Shown piece by piece: positions 1-6,014 of a stretch of 9,795 bases of DNA. How positions within the stretch are numbered: position 1 is the stretch's first letter; every line of letters begins with the position of its first letter. Origin of the DNA: Amphritea sp. GTDB taxonomy: Bacteria; Pseudomonadota; Gammaproteobacteria; Pseudomonadales; Nitrincolaceae. The stretch is taken from the NCBI GenBank assembly GCA_024679635.1, contig JAIBDA010000046.1, positions 1 to 9,795 of the forward strand, read 5' to 3'. The notes beneath the pieces were generated by a model, which saw nothing but the letters and a program-made list of their open reading frames with translations, searched no databases and had not been told where the DNA came from. The translations under genes and the position numbers were made by a program.

Positions 1-105
1 CAGATCGACGAGTACATCGAGTATTACAATACGAAGCGCATTAAAGTAAAACTTAAAGGCCTGACTCCGGTTGAATACCGAAATCAGGCCTTATTAGCAG
101 CTTAA
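1..105 (+). CDS. IS3-family transposase, C-terminal fragment (5' end outside window)
   Basis: An open frame runs in from the left edge for 34 codons and stops at TAA 103-105. It includes IDEYIEYYNTKR and GLTPVEYRNQ. The pattern YI-YYN-KR-K-KLKGL-P-EYR is the usual C-terminus of the DDE integrase (OrfB) of IS3-family elements, IS3/IS150-type groups. It corresponds to the end of the rve catalytic domain, after the last acidic residue, so the DDE residues themselves are not visible. A terminal inverted repeat follows within 10 bp of the stop, as expected for an IS right end. Whether the full element is intact cannot be judged, because everything upstream lies outside the window. The family assignment is firm; the subgroup is not. 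Confidence 0.88.
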   Translation, partial: QIDEYIEYYNTKRIKVKLKGLTPVEYRNQALLAA

Positions 106-112
106 CAAAAAA

Positions 113-139
113 AGTGTCCAACTTTATGGGGTCACTTCA
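113..139. repeat. Terminal inverted repeat of the IS element
   Basis: About 27 bp directly outside the transposase stop, with the outer end reading TGAAGTGACCCC on the minus strand. The position and the TG start fit an IS3-family right inverted repeat bound by the transposase. The matching left repeat is off the window, so the exact length is an estimate. Confidence 0.65.
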
Positions 140-141
140 CT

Positions 142-155
142 GAGCTGCCTTTTTT
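142..155. terminator. Half of a split bidirectional terminator (remnant beside IS)
   Basis: GAGCTGCC (142-149) followed by six T (150-155) is the classic right stem arm plus T-tract of an intrinsic terminator. No GGCAGCTC arm lies upstream, because IS DNA begins at 139. Read on the minus strand, the same bases give AAAAAAGGCAGCTC, the left half of a serA terminator whose second arm is missing. The simplest reading is that the IS inserted in the loop of a bidirectional terminator behind serA. This is an inference, testable at the other IS end. Confidence 0.5.
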
Positions 156-168
156 AGTCGAGAAGCAA

Positions 169-1401
169 TCAGAACAAACGGCGACAGCGGATAGTACCGT
201 TGACCTGCTTTAGTTTGCTTAAAGCGACTTTAGAGGTGTCTGCATCGACATCAATGACTACGTAGCCAACTTTTTCATTGGTTTGCAGGTACTGACCACT
301 GATGTTGATGTTGTTTTCAGAGAATACGTTGTTAATTGCACTCAATACACCAGGGATGTTCTCATGAACGTGCAACAGACGGTGAACGTCCGGGTGCTCT
401 GGCAGAGACACTTCAGGGAAGTTAACCGAGGTAATGGAAGAACCATTGTCACTGTACTTGATCAGCTTTTCAGCAACTTCGTAACCGATGTTTTCCTGTG
501 CTTCCAGAGTAGAACCGCCCACATGTGGCGTCAGGATAACATTGTCGAACTCCCGTAGAGGTGAGATGAACTCATCATCGTTAGTACGCGGCTCAACCGG
601 GAATACATCAATCGCAGCTCCCAACAGGCGTTGCTCTGAGAGTGCTTCACAAAGCGCATCGATCACTACCACAGTACCGCGGGCAGCATTGATAAAGATA
701 GAGCCTTGTTTCATCTCAGCGAACTGAGCTGCCCCCATCATATCTTTTGTCGCGGGTGTTTCAGGGACGTGCAGAGAGACGATGTCACAGGTGTTAAGCA
801 GCTCTTTCATCGAACCTAGCTGAGTAGCGTTGCCCAGGGGTAGCTTGGTGACTACATCGTAGAAATATACATCCATACCCAGGGATTCAGAGATAACACT
901 CAGTTGTGAACCGATGCTACCGTAACCCACGATACCCAGCTTCTTACCACGGATCTCGTATGAATTTTTAGCAGTTTTCTGCCACTCACCACGGTGTGCT
1001 TTGGCATTTTTTTCAGCCACGCCCCGCAACAACAGGATCGCCTCGGCAATAACCAGTTCTGCAACAGAACGGGTGTTGGAGAACGGCGCGTTAAATACAG
1101 CAACGCCCCGCATGGTAGCGGCGGTCAGGTTAACCTGGTTGGTACCGATGCAGAAACAACCTACAGCAACCAGTTTCTCAGCGGCAGCAAATACTTCTTC
1201 GGTCAGCTGGGTACGGGAACGGATGCCGATAAAGTGAGCATCTTTCACTCGCTCCAGCAGTTCCGCTTCTGGCAGAGAGCCTGTCAGGTATTCAATATTG
1301 GTGTAGCCGTGCGCATTCAGGGTATCCAGTGCTGACTGGTGCACGCCCTCCAGCAGCAGAATCTTGATCTTGCTTTTTTCCAGAGAGGTATTTGGGCTCA
1401 T
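169..1401 (-). CDS. serA: D-3-phosphoglycerate dehydrogenase
   Basis: SerA is the cytosolic enzyme that oxidises 3-phosphoglycerate to 3-phosphohydroxypyruvate with NAD+, the first committed step of L-serine synthesis. The 410-residue product equals the E. coli length and can be aligned with it throughout. Residues about 10-105 and 295-330 form the substrate domain and about 106-294 the Rossmann domain, with GYGSIG at 159-164. Catalytic residues are R241, E270 and H293 (within TPHVGGST). W140, known for regulatory domain coupling, is present. The C-terminal ACT domain (about 340-410) keeps the serine-contact stretch HENIPG (346-351) and N364-I365 region, so feedback inhibition by serine is expected. 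The ATG at 1399-1401 is preferred: it gives SLEKSKIK as in E. coli, whereas the upstream in-frame ATG at 1452 adds 17 unconserved residues. The ribosome site is weak (TGAG about 10 nt upstream). One oddity is RGTVVV where E. coli has RGTVVD. Confidence 0.97.
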   Translation of the reverse strand: MSPNTSLEKSKIKILLLEGVHQSALDTLNAHGYTNIEYLTGSLPEAELLERVKDAHFIGIRSRTQLTEEVFAAAEKLVAVGCFCIGTNQVNLTAATMRGVAVFNAPFSNTRSVAELVIAEAILLLRGVAEKNAKAHRGEWQKTAKNSYEIRGKKLGIVGYGSIGSQLSVISESLGMDVYFYDVVTKLPLGNATQLGSMKELLNTCDIVSLHVPETPATKDMMGAAQFAEMKQGSIFINAARGTVVVIDALCEALSEQRLLGAAIDVFPVEPRTNDDEFISPLREFDNVILTPHVGGSTLEAQENIGYEVAEKLIKYSDNGSSITSVNFPEVSLPEHPDVHRLLHVHENIPGVLSAINNVFSENNINISGQYLQTNEKVGYVVIDVDADTSKVALSKLKQVNGTIRCRRLF

Positions 1402-1484
1402 GGTATGAATCTCATTTTTATGTGTGATGTTTCTGTGTGTGGCAGACATCACGGGATTAGCCGGTAAAAGAAAGGGCGCTATGT

Positions 1485-1499
1485 TAACACAGTGTTATA
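1485..1499 (-). promoter_or_regulatory. Dyad overlapping a possible serA -10 element
   Basis: On the minus strand TAACAC-T-GTGTTA is a perfect 13-bp palindrome (1485-1497). It overlaps TATAAC (1494-1499), which matches a sigma-70 -10 box at five of six positions and would start transcription some 85 nt before serA. I see no convincing -35 at 16-18 bp, so any promoter here would need an activator or be weak. A palindrome over a -10 box is a common place for a repressor. Only the palindrome itself is directly seen. Confidence 0.3.
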
Positions 1500-1501
1500 G
1501 G

Positions 1502-1526
1502 AAAAGGGGGAGCCCAAAAGGGGGAG
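1502..1526. repeat. Tandem 11-bp direct repeat upstream of serA
   Basis: AAAAGGGGGAG occurs twice exactly, at 1502-1512 and 1516-1526, separated by CCC, giving a 14-bp period. It lies just upstream (in the serA sense) of the palindrome and possible -10 box, where an activator or architectural protein could bind. It could also be a local slippage duplication. No known regulator motif is recognised. Confidence 0.5.
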
Positions 1527-1552
1527 AGTGGTGGATTTTTATTCAACTCTAT

Positions 1553-1597
1553 ATGAATCCGAATCAACTAATAAAGACTTACGTGATTCGGATTCAT
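1553..1597. repeat. Perfect 14-bp inverted repeat made of GAATC units
   Basis: ATGAATCCGAATCA (1553-1566) and TGATTCGGATTCAT (1584-1597) are exact reverse complements with a 17-bp spacer. Each arm itself holds two GAATC units 6 bp apart, so the site contains four copies of one pentamer. It lies in the ppnP-serA gap, starting 22 bp past the ppnP stop. On the plus strand a T-rich run (1601-1610) follows the second arm; on the minus strand, the direction of ppnP and serA transcription, no U-tract follows. An intrinsic terminator for ppnP is therefore a poor fit. A paired regulator site with centres 31 bp apart (about three helical turns), or a processing hairpin, are alternatives. Confidence 0.6.
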
Positions 1598-1619
1598 GTA
1601 TTTCTTTTTTACGGGCAGA

Positions 1620-1901
1620 TTAACTGTAAAAGCACAGGTAGGCTGTCGGTTGAGCGACTTTCAATTGAAAACTCTGATTGGCAGCAACATTGAACTCCGT
1701 ACCGCCTGGAAAAGACAACCACTCATCGCTGCCTGGTAGTTTCACAACCAGCTCACCGCTGACGACTTTCATCAGCTCATCCTCTGAGGTGCCGAACTCA
1801 TATTCTCCGGCAGCCATGACACCTGATGATACTTTGCCTTCTGCATTTTCAAAACCGATAGACTTTACCGCGCCATCAAAATATTCGTTAACGGTTAGCA
1901 T
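1620..1901 (-). CDS. ppnP: Pyrimidine/purine nucleoside phosphorylase (cupin, PpnP/YaiE, DUF1255)
   Basis: PpnP is a small cytosolic cupin that phosphorolyses several nucleosides to the free base and ribose 1-phosphate. The 93-residue product compares with 94 in E. coli and can be aligned across its length: [17 protein letters not shown] at the N-terminus, [13 protein letters not shown] in the middle and [10 protein letters not shown] at the end. Residues about 25-90 form the cupin barrel. The ATG at 1899-1901 is chosen because it starts the conserved protein and has AGGAG 7 nt upstream (1909-1913). The frame stays open to 2105, but that extension runs inside the LysR gene and has no family similarity. 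It sits 52 bp behind the LysR gene on the same strand, so some read-through is likely, although a promoter of its own is also visible. Confidence 0.95.
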   Translation of the reverse strand: MLTVNEYFDGAVKSIGFENAEGKVSSGVMAAGEYEFGTSEDELMKVVSGELVVKLPGSDEWLSFPGGTEFNVAANQSFQLKVAQPTAYLCFYS

Positions 1902-1928
1902 AATGTTACTCCTATAAATGGGAGCGCT

Positions 1929-1957
1929 ATAGTAGATATCTTTATAGAAGTTGTCAC
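1929..1957 (-). promoter_or_regulatory. Candidate sigma-70 promoter of ppnP
   Basis: On the minus strand, GTGACA (1957-1952, five of six to TTGACA), 17 bp, then TACTAT (1934-1929, four of six to TATAAT). This predicts a start near 1922 and a leader of about 20 nt that still contains the AGGAG site. The -35 box overlaps the stop codon of the LysR gene. Found by eye only. Confidence 0.42.
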
Positions 1958-2841
1958 CTGTTTGCAGTAGTTGGTGCATGTTCAAGCAGGTAGTCGACAA
2001 AAGATCGATTGGCTCTGGAAAGATACCGCTGTTTGCGCCAGGCGATGCAGAGGTTAAAGGTGAGTGGTTCGGAAAAAGGAATGCCCACCAGGTCGCCGGC
2101 ATCATTTATGGCATGCCCTAGCAGGGCTGATATGCCAAAGCCTTGCCGGACTATTGATTGAATAAGCGGAATTAGATTGGTTTCGAAGGTGATATTCGGA
2201 GTGATTTGATATCGTTTTGCCAGTGCCTCAGTGACCTGACGGTGGAAAAAACCTTCTTTAAACAGCACCAGTTCTTCCGCAAGAAAGCTTTGGTAATCGA
2301 CAGATGATTGATTGGCCAGAGGGTGGTCGGTGTTAACGCAGACTAGTATCTCTTCCTGCAGGAGGTGAAGCTTCTCCAGCTGATCAGAGTCTTGATCGTC
2401 GACCACGATACCTATATCCAGTTCGCCCTGCTCGATTAATTGGCGAATATGAGTTGTTCCACCTTCAACAACCGATAATTGCAGATCTGGATAACTGTGG
2501 CGAAACCCCATCAGAAGCTCGGGCAGGTGATAGGAGCCGAGCATGCTCGGTATGCCAACCCGTACCTGTCCCTGAGTCAGGCCGGTTAATTCCAGCATCT
2601 CCAATTCGGCATCTGCTACTGCCTGAATTATTTTATCGGCATGCAAGAGTAATCGTTCGCCCTCATCAGTCAGACTGATACGACGCTCATTCCGGTGAAA
2701 AAGCTTCAGACCCAGTTGCTCTTCCAGCCGTTTGATCGACATGCTGACGGCCGGTTGGGCCAGGTGCAGTTTGTCTGCTGCTCTGGTGAAGTTTTTCTCC
2801 CGGGCGACGGTTTGAAAACAACGTAGTGAGCGGATATCCAT
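1954..2841 (-). CDS. LysR-type transcriptional regulator
   Basis: This is a 295-residue LTTR. The N-terminal winged helix-turn-helix spans about residues 1-60 with [21 protein letters not shown] (18-38, the recognition helix region) and ends in the usual LF-R and LT-EG signature. A linker helix (about 60-90) leads to a periplasmic-binding-protein-like co-inducer domain (about 91-290, from QVRVGIPS onward, with GELDIGIV at 139-146). The ATG at 2839-2841 is preferred: it gives the standard MDIRSLRCF start and has AGG 7 nt upstream. An open extension to 2961 would add 40 unconserved residues reaching into the divergent promoter. It is divergent from the MFS exporter gene, so autoregulation and control of that gene are the family-based expectation. 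The effector is unknown, and I do not recognise a specific named orthologue. Confidence 0.93.
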   Translation of the reverse strand: MDIRSLRCFQTVAREKNFTRAADKLHLAQPAVSMSIKRLEEQLGLKLFHRNERRISLTDEGERLLLHADKIIQAVADAELEMLELTGLTQGQVRVGIPSMLGSYHLPELLMGFRHSYPDLQLSVVEGGTTHIRQLIEQGELDIGIVVDDQDSDQLEKLHLLQEEILVCVNTDHPLANQSSVDYQSFLAEELVLFKEGFFHRQVTEALAKRYQITPNITFETNLIPLIQSIVRQGFGISALLGHAINDAGDLVGIPFSEPLTFNLCIAWRKQRYLSRANRSFVDYLLEHAPTTANR

Positions 2842-2885
2842 AAGATGACCTGAGCCGTGGAGGTTAGGTATAGTTAAATCATCAC

Positions 2886-2912
2886 TAATATTGATGACAA
2901 ATATCAATATTA
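2886..2912. promoter_or_regulatory. Candidate LysR operator in the divergent intergenic region
   Basis: TAATATTGAT (2886-2895) and ATCAATATTA (2903-2912) are perfect 10-bp reverse-complement arms with a 7-bp spacer. The site is AT-rich, centred at 2899, and lies between the divergent LysR and MFS starts. LTTR sites are typically interrupted dyads of this size in exactly this position. The symmetric T/A pair here is T-N13-A (2892/2906) rather than the textbook T-N11-A, although an off-centre T-N11-A (2891/2903) exists. Direct evidence is the dyad; the assignment to this regulator is inferred. Confidence 0.55.
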
Positions 2913-2918
2913 TATATT
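2891..2918 (+). promoter_or_regulatory. Candidate sigma-70 promoter of the MFS-FAH-hemJ unit
   Basis: TTGATG (2891-2896, four of six), 16 bp, TATATT (2913-2918, five of six), predicting a start near 2925 and a leader of about 50 nt. The -35 box lies within the left arm of the dyad at 2886-2912 and the second arm fills most of the spacer. A protein bound there would repress or reposition RNA polymerase. Confidence 0.45.
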
Positions 2919-2976
2919 TCTGTGATTTTTGTCCCGCTGTTATTCTTCTTAGCGTTCCCAAACGGAGATAACGGTC

Positions 2977-4179
2977 ATGATTGAATCGGGTAGCAGGCAG
3001 TTCTGGCGGGCAACGATAGCGCTCTGTATCGGGTCTTTCATGATATTTTCAAATGTTTATGTCACTCAGCCTATTTTACCAGAGCTACAGCGGGAGTTTG
3101 CGCTCACTACACTCGAAGTGAGTTGGTCGTTTACTGTGACCACTTTAATGCTGGGGCTCTCCCTGCTGCTTTATGGACCGCTGTCGGATGCACTCGGGCG
3201 ACGGCGGTTAATGCTACTGAGTTTGAGTGGTGTGTGCCTCTGTACCTTGTTGTTGTCGCAGGTGGAAAGCTTTTCAACGCTTGTGTTGCTTCGAGGCTTG
3301 CAGGGTGTTTGTCTTGGCGGGTTGCCCGCGATAGCCATCGCTTATATGGGGGACGAGTTCTCCCGTAAAGCATTGCTGGTGGCGGTGGGGCTGTACATCA
3401 GCGGTAATACACTGGGCGGCATTTCCGGCCGTCTGATCGGTGGTTTTGTGGGTGACTGGCTGGGCTGGGCCGATCTGTTCATGGTGATGGGGGTTATCAG
3501 TGGCATCTGTCTTGCCCTATTCTGGTGGCTATTGCCGCCATCGCAACACTTCTGCCGACAACCGCTGCATCCGAAAACTATGTTGTCGCAGTTATATAGT
3601 CACCTTTCTAATCCTCTGCTTTTATTGGTTTATTTAATAGGCGGGCTGAATTTCTTTATTTTTATTAATCAGTACAGCTATATTATTTTTGTCTTGGCTG
3701 ATGCGCCTTACCATCTGAGCCCGGTCTGGCTAGGGTTGCTATTTCTGACTTATCTTACCGGTACGATCGGTTCAACCTTGTCTGGTAAGGTGGCACAGCG
3801 GCATGGTCAGCTACGCTGTATTATCGCAGGTATATTGATTCTGATCGGCGGTAGTTTGCTTACCTTGAGTAGCTCTCTGCCTGTGATCGTGGTGGGATTT
3901 TTTATCAACAGTTTTGGTTTCTTTTTTGCCCACTCCAGTGCCAGTAGCTGGGTCAGTCATCAGGCAACTCATGCCCGGGCCAGTGCTTCGTCACTTTACC
4001 TGGTGTTTTATTATTTGGGGGCCAGCAGCGGCGGTTTTTACCTCGATCCATTCTGGCAGTGGATGGGGTGGACGGGGGTTATTACAGGTTCAGTGATTGT
4101 GTTGCTGATCACCCTGAGTCTGACGCTGGCATTGAGCTCGCTGAGCGCCAGGGGTATGATCAGAACCCACTCTTTTTAA
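2977..4179 (+). CDS. MFS transporter, YnfM-like (drug/metabolite exporter type)
   Basis: This is a 400-residue, strongly hydrophobic inner-membrane protein with room for twelve helices: about 12-30, 47-66, 76-94, 102-124, 133-156 and 164-186, a cytoplasmic loop at 187-210, then six more. MFS motif A is clear at 67-79 (GPLSDALGRRRLM), with a degenerate second-half copy at 269-279. QPILPEL at 31-37 follows helix 1. Stretches such as GLYISGNTLGGISGRLIGG, AHSSASSW and ASSLYLVFYYLG resemble E. coli YnfM as I remember it, so a proton-driven efflux carrier of that branch is likely. The substrate is unknown. The ATG at 2977 has GGAG 9 nt upstream. It begins a plus-strand run with the FAH-fold gene (31-bp gap) and is divergent from a LysR regulator. 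Confidence 0.9.
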   Translation: MIESGSRQFWRATIALCIGSFMIFSNVYVTQPILPELQREFALTTLEVSWSFTVTTLMLGLSLLLYGPLSDALGRRRLMLLSLSGVCLCTLLLSQVESFSTLVLLRGLQGVCLGGLPAIAIAYMGDEFSRKALLVAVGLYISGNTLGGISGRLIGGFVGDWLGWADLFMVMGVISGICLALFWWLLPPSQHFCRQPLHPKTMLSQLYSHLSNPLLLLVYLIGGLNFFIFINQYSYIIFVLADAPYHLSPVWLGLLFLTYLTGTIGSTLSGKVAQRHGQLRCIIAGILILIGGSLLTLSSSLPVIVVGFFINSFGFFFAHSSASSWVSHQATHARASASSLYLVFYYLGASSGGFYLDPFWQWMGWTGVITGSVIVLLITLSLTLALSSLSARGMIRTHSF

Positions 4180-4210
4180 CACTCTTCTTAATCGCTGAGG
4201 GGCTTCGATC

Positions 4211-4873
4211 ATGCAGTACAAACATCGGTATGTAGATGGAACGGAAGCAGAGCTTCCCGTTGGGAAAGTTGTGTGTGTTGGGCGTAATTATGCTGATCAT
4301 GCGGCAGAGTTAAATAATCCGGTACCCACGACTCCTCTGCTGTTTATGAAGCCTTCTACTGCGATAGTCCCCATGGAAGAGTCTTTTGAGGTGCCCCTGG
4401 ATTACGGTAGCGTGCATTTTGAAACGGAGATGGCGATCCTGATCGGCCAGCCGCTGAAGAATGCCAATAAATTCGAGATCGAAGATGCCATTGTCGGTGT
4501 GGGGTTGGCGCTGGACCTGACCCTGCGTGATCTGCAAAGCAAGTTGAAAGACCGGGGGCACCCCTGGGAAAAATCTAAGGCTTTTGATGGTTCATGTCCG
4601 CTGTCCGCTTTTCTCGAACCCATAGCGGTGGGTGAGCTGCAGGATCAGGCGATACGATTAACGGTGAATGGTGAATTGCGCCAGAACGGTAATAGCAGCT
4701 TTATGTTGAATAAAGTATTTCCGTTGATCGCTTATATGAGCCATTATTTTACTCTTCTGCCGGGCGATGTGGTGATTACTGGTACTCCTGCAGGTGTGGG
4801 AGAAGTGAATCCGGGTGATAAACTACTGGTCGAACTGGGCAGTAGATTGCGGGTTGAAACTCAGGCTATCTGA
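4211..4873 (+). CDS. Fumarylacetoacetate hydrolase-family protein (FAHD1/YcgM type)
   Basis: A 220-residue FAH-fold enzyme, single-domain and close in length to E. coli YcgM and human FAHD1. The family's metal triad is visible as E71, E73 (FETE) and D102. The residues linked to lid closure and catalysis in FAHD1 are also present: H30 and E33 (ADHAAEL), R106, Q109, K123 and T192 (TGTPAGVG). By homology it acts in the cytosol with Mg2+ or Mn2+ on acylpyruvates or oxaloacetate, as hydrolase, decarboxylase or tautomerase. Sequence alone does not separate these activities. The start at 4211 has GAGGGG about 8 nt upstream. It lies 31 bp after the MFS gene and 16 bp before hemJ, so co-transcription is likely. 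Nothing suggests a link to tyrosine breakdown, since no hmgA or maiA is nearby. Confidence 0.92.
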   Translation: MQYKHRYVDGTEAELPVGKVVCVGRNYADHAAELNNPVPTTPLLFMKPSTAIVPMEESFEVPLDYGSVHFETEMAILIGQPLKNANKFEIEDAIVGVGLALDLTLRDLQSKLKDRGHPWEKSKAFDGSCPLSAFLEPIAVGELQDQAIRLTVNGELRQNGNSSFMLNKVFPLIAYMSHYFTLLPGDVVITGTPAGVGEVNPGDKLLVELGSRLRVETQAI

Positions 4874-4889
4874 ACAGGGATAAGCAATT

Positions 4890-5303
4890 ATGTTATGGGT
4901 TAAGGTGTTTCATATTCTGGCGATGACCAGCTGGATGGCGGGGATTTTCTATCTTCCGCGTATTTTTGTGCACTATGTTGAAGGGCTTGACGCAGGCCAG
5001 GATGTTGATCGGTTGGCGATTATGGCCGGAAAGCTTTACGGTTTTATGTCAATTATGGCGCTTTTTACCCTGGGACTGGGGTTATGGCTCTGGTTTGGTT
5101 ATGGAATTTCAGGGGCCTGGTTGCATGCCAAGTTGCTGTTTGTCGGGCTGCTGATCGGCTACCATTTCTGGTGTTTCGCCTATCTTCAGAAGCTGCGTGC
5201 CGGCACGCTGGATAATACTGGACGTTACTTCCGATATTTCAATGAATTGCCACTGATGATATTTATACCGATACTGGTATTCGTAGTGGTTAAGCCTTTT
5301 TGA
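4890..5303 (+). CDS. hemJ: Protoporphyrinogen IX oxidase HemJ (UPF0093/CopD-like membrane protein)
   Basis: HemJ is the membrane-bound enzyme that oxidises protoporphyrinogen IX to protoporphyrin IX, the step before iron insertion, in bacteria lacking HemG or HemY. The 137-residue product has the family's usual length and hallmarks: LWVKVFHI at the N-terminus, then WMAGIFYLPRIFV, GKLYGFM, WLHAKLLFVGLLIGYH (77-92), RYFRYFNELP and a C-terminal VVVKPF. Four hydrophobic segments are visible at about 2-25, 51-71, 78-98 and 118-135. H8 and K81 are the likely counterparts of the invariant His and Lys tied to haem binding and activity; that mapping is inferred. The ATG at 4890 has AGGGA 9 nt upstream. 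It is the last gene of the plus-strand run and converges with ubiJ, with only 60 bp between the two stops. Confidence 0.92.
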   Translation: MLWVKVFHILAMTSWMAGIFYLPRIFVHYVEGLDAGQDVDRLAIMAGKLYGFMSIMALFTLGLGLWLWFGYGISGAWLHAKLLFVGLLIGYHFWCFAYLQKLRAGTLDNTGRYFRYFNELPLMIFIPILVFVVVKPF

Positions 5304-5306
5304 ACT

Positions 5307-5365
5307 AAAACAGGGAAAGGGGTTATTGCGTGGCTCGATGGGTGATCTTAGGCAACCTGTTTTTT
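5307..5365. terminator. Weak candidate terminator between convergent hemJ and ubiJ
   Basis: AAAACAGG (5307-5314) and CCTGTTTT (5356-5363) are exact complements, and a six-T run (5360-5365) ends the second arm. The pairing encloses 41 nt, with only partial inner pairing (GGTT 5321-5324 with AACC 5354-5357, competing for the same bases). The location between converging genes and the T-run are right, but the stem is not a compact GC-rich hairpin, so this is tentative. Confidence 0.28.
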
Positions 5366-5969
5366 AGCTGTGCTGTTTTAGCCGGTCGATGCGGGCGGTT
5401 AATCGCTCCGTTTCCTGGCGTATCCGGTCGACCTCAGATGAAAACAGGCTGATCTCAGGCGCGCTGGGCAGTACCCGCAACTCTTCCTTAAGATATTCCT
5501 CAAGATTCAGTATCAGACTATTGCCGGTATTAAGGTATAGATTCGCTTTCCAGCGCAGGTAGTGGGCTATCTCATGGGCGGGTAGATCCCCCAGTAGCTG
5601 GGCGAGAATCGCTTCCCAGTCCAGCGCCGCATCAATCAATATATTACTAAAACGGGTCGCTAACGCACTGTCACCGCTGACGTTAATGCTTTTGCCAAAC
5701 ATGGCATCACTGTTATCCGCAGCGGTAAGTAAGCGGAAAAAGTCTGAGGCGCTGCCTGTCAGCGTGACATCTGCGTCATCACGCTCAAGCATATCGATCT
5801 GCAGGCCTCTTTCACTGGGTTGCAGCGACAGCGACGCGGCGGGCGAGGTTAGCTGAATAGCGATGACTTTGTTGCTTAGCTGGCTCAGTTGATCAACGGT
5901 TTCAGGGCTGAGCAGGAGTAGCTTATTGAGGCTGGTTTCAGCCAGTGTCAGCAATGTTGCGTTGATCAT
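5364..5969 (-). CDS. ubiJ: Ubiquinone biosynthesis accessory factor UbiJ (SCP2 domain)
   Basis: UbiJ is a non-catalytic lipid-binding protein of the soluble Ubi complex that carries hydrophobic ubiquinone intermediates to UbiE and other enzymes. The product has 201 residues, the same as E. coli UbiJ. The N-terminal SCP2 fold covers about 10-115, including DADVTLTGSASDFFRL (66-81) and INVSGDSALATRFSNIL (95-111). A helical middle part with DWEAILAQLLGD leads to a C-terminal coiled coil (about 175-199, EVDRIRQETERLTARIDRL). The start at 5969 has AGGA 7 nt upstream. It lies 45 bp behind ubiE on the same strand, matching the ubiE-ubiJ pair of other gammaproteobacteria. The usual third gene, ubiB, does not follow. 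Confidence 0.93.
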   Translation of the reverse strand: MINATLLTLAETSLNKLLLLSPETVDQLSQLSNKVIAIQLTSPAASLSLQPSERGLQIDMLERDDADVTLTGSASDFFRLLTAADNSDAMFGKSINVSGDSALATRFSNILIDAALDWEAILAQLLGDLPAHEIAHYLRWKANLYLNTGNSLILNLEEYLKEELRVLPSAPEISLFSSEVDRIRQETERLTARIDRLKQHS

Positions 5970-6014
5970 TCTGATGTCCTAAGTATTCAAAACTAGGATT
6001 TAAGGGTTAGGAGC

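Larger units (their letters stand above)
1..139 (+). mobile_element. Right end of an IS3-family insertion sequence
   Basis: The transposase tail (1-105) is followed by a short A-rich spacer and by sequence of the kind seen at IS3-family termini. Reading inward from the proposed outer end, it begins TGAAGTGACCCCATAAAG and continues GTTGGACACT. I place the element boundary at base 139, because the terminus then reads TG...CA, the family convention. IS3-family elements duplicate 3-4 bp of target, so CTG or CTGA (140-143) would be one copy. The partner copy lies outside the window and was not seen. The insertion is 29 bp from the serA stop codon and does not disrupt serA. Confidence 0.8.

Noticed and set aside
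994..1335. 113-codon plus-strand open frame opposite serA
   Set aside because: Antisense to conserved SerA coding sequence; no domain or ribosome site seen.
1402..1452. 17-residue N-terminal extension of SerA
   Set aside because: Unconserved, and the shorter start gives exactly the E. coli length.
1553..1610. GAATC dyad as an intrinsic terminator of ppnP
   Set aside because: In the ppnP direction the A-rich side comes first and no U-tract follows the stem; the 17-nt loop is also long. A plus-strand terminator is possible, but no plus-strand gene ends there.
1902..2105. N-terminal extension of ppnP
   Set aside because: It overlaps the LysR gene, has no similarity to PpnP, and the downstream ATG has a strong AGGAG site.
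2842..2961. 40-residue N-terminal extension of the LysR protein
   Set aside because: It covers the divergent promoter and dyad, and LysR proteins normally begin at the [13 protein letters not shown] start.
4211..4873. Fumarylacetoacetase or homoprotocatechuate-pathway (HpaG-like) enzyme
   Set aside because: The FAHD1/YcgM residue set (H30, E33, E71, E73, D102, K123) is present, and no aromatic-degradation genes are nearby.
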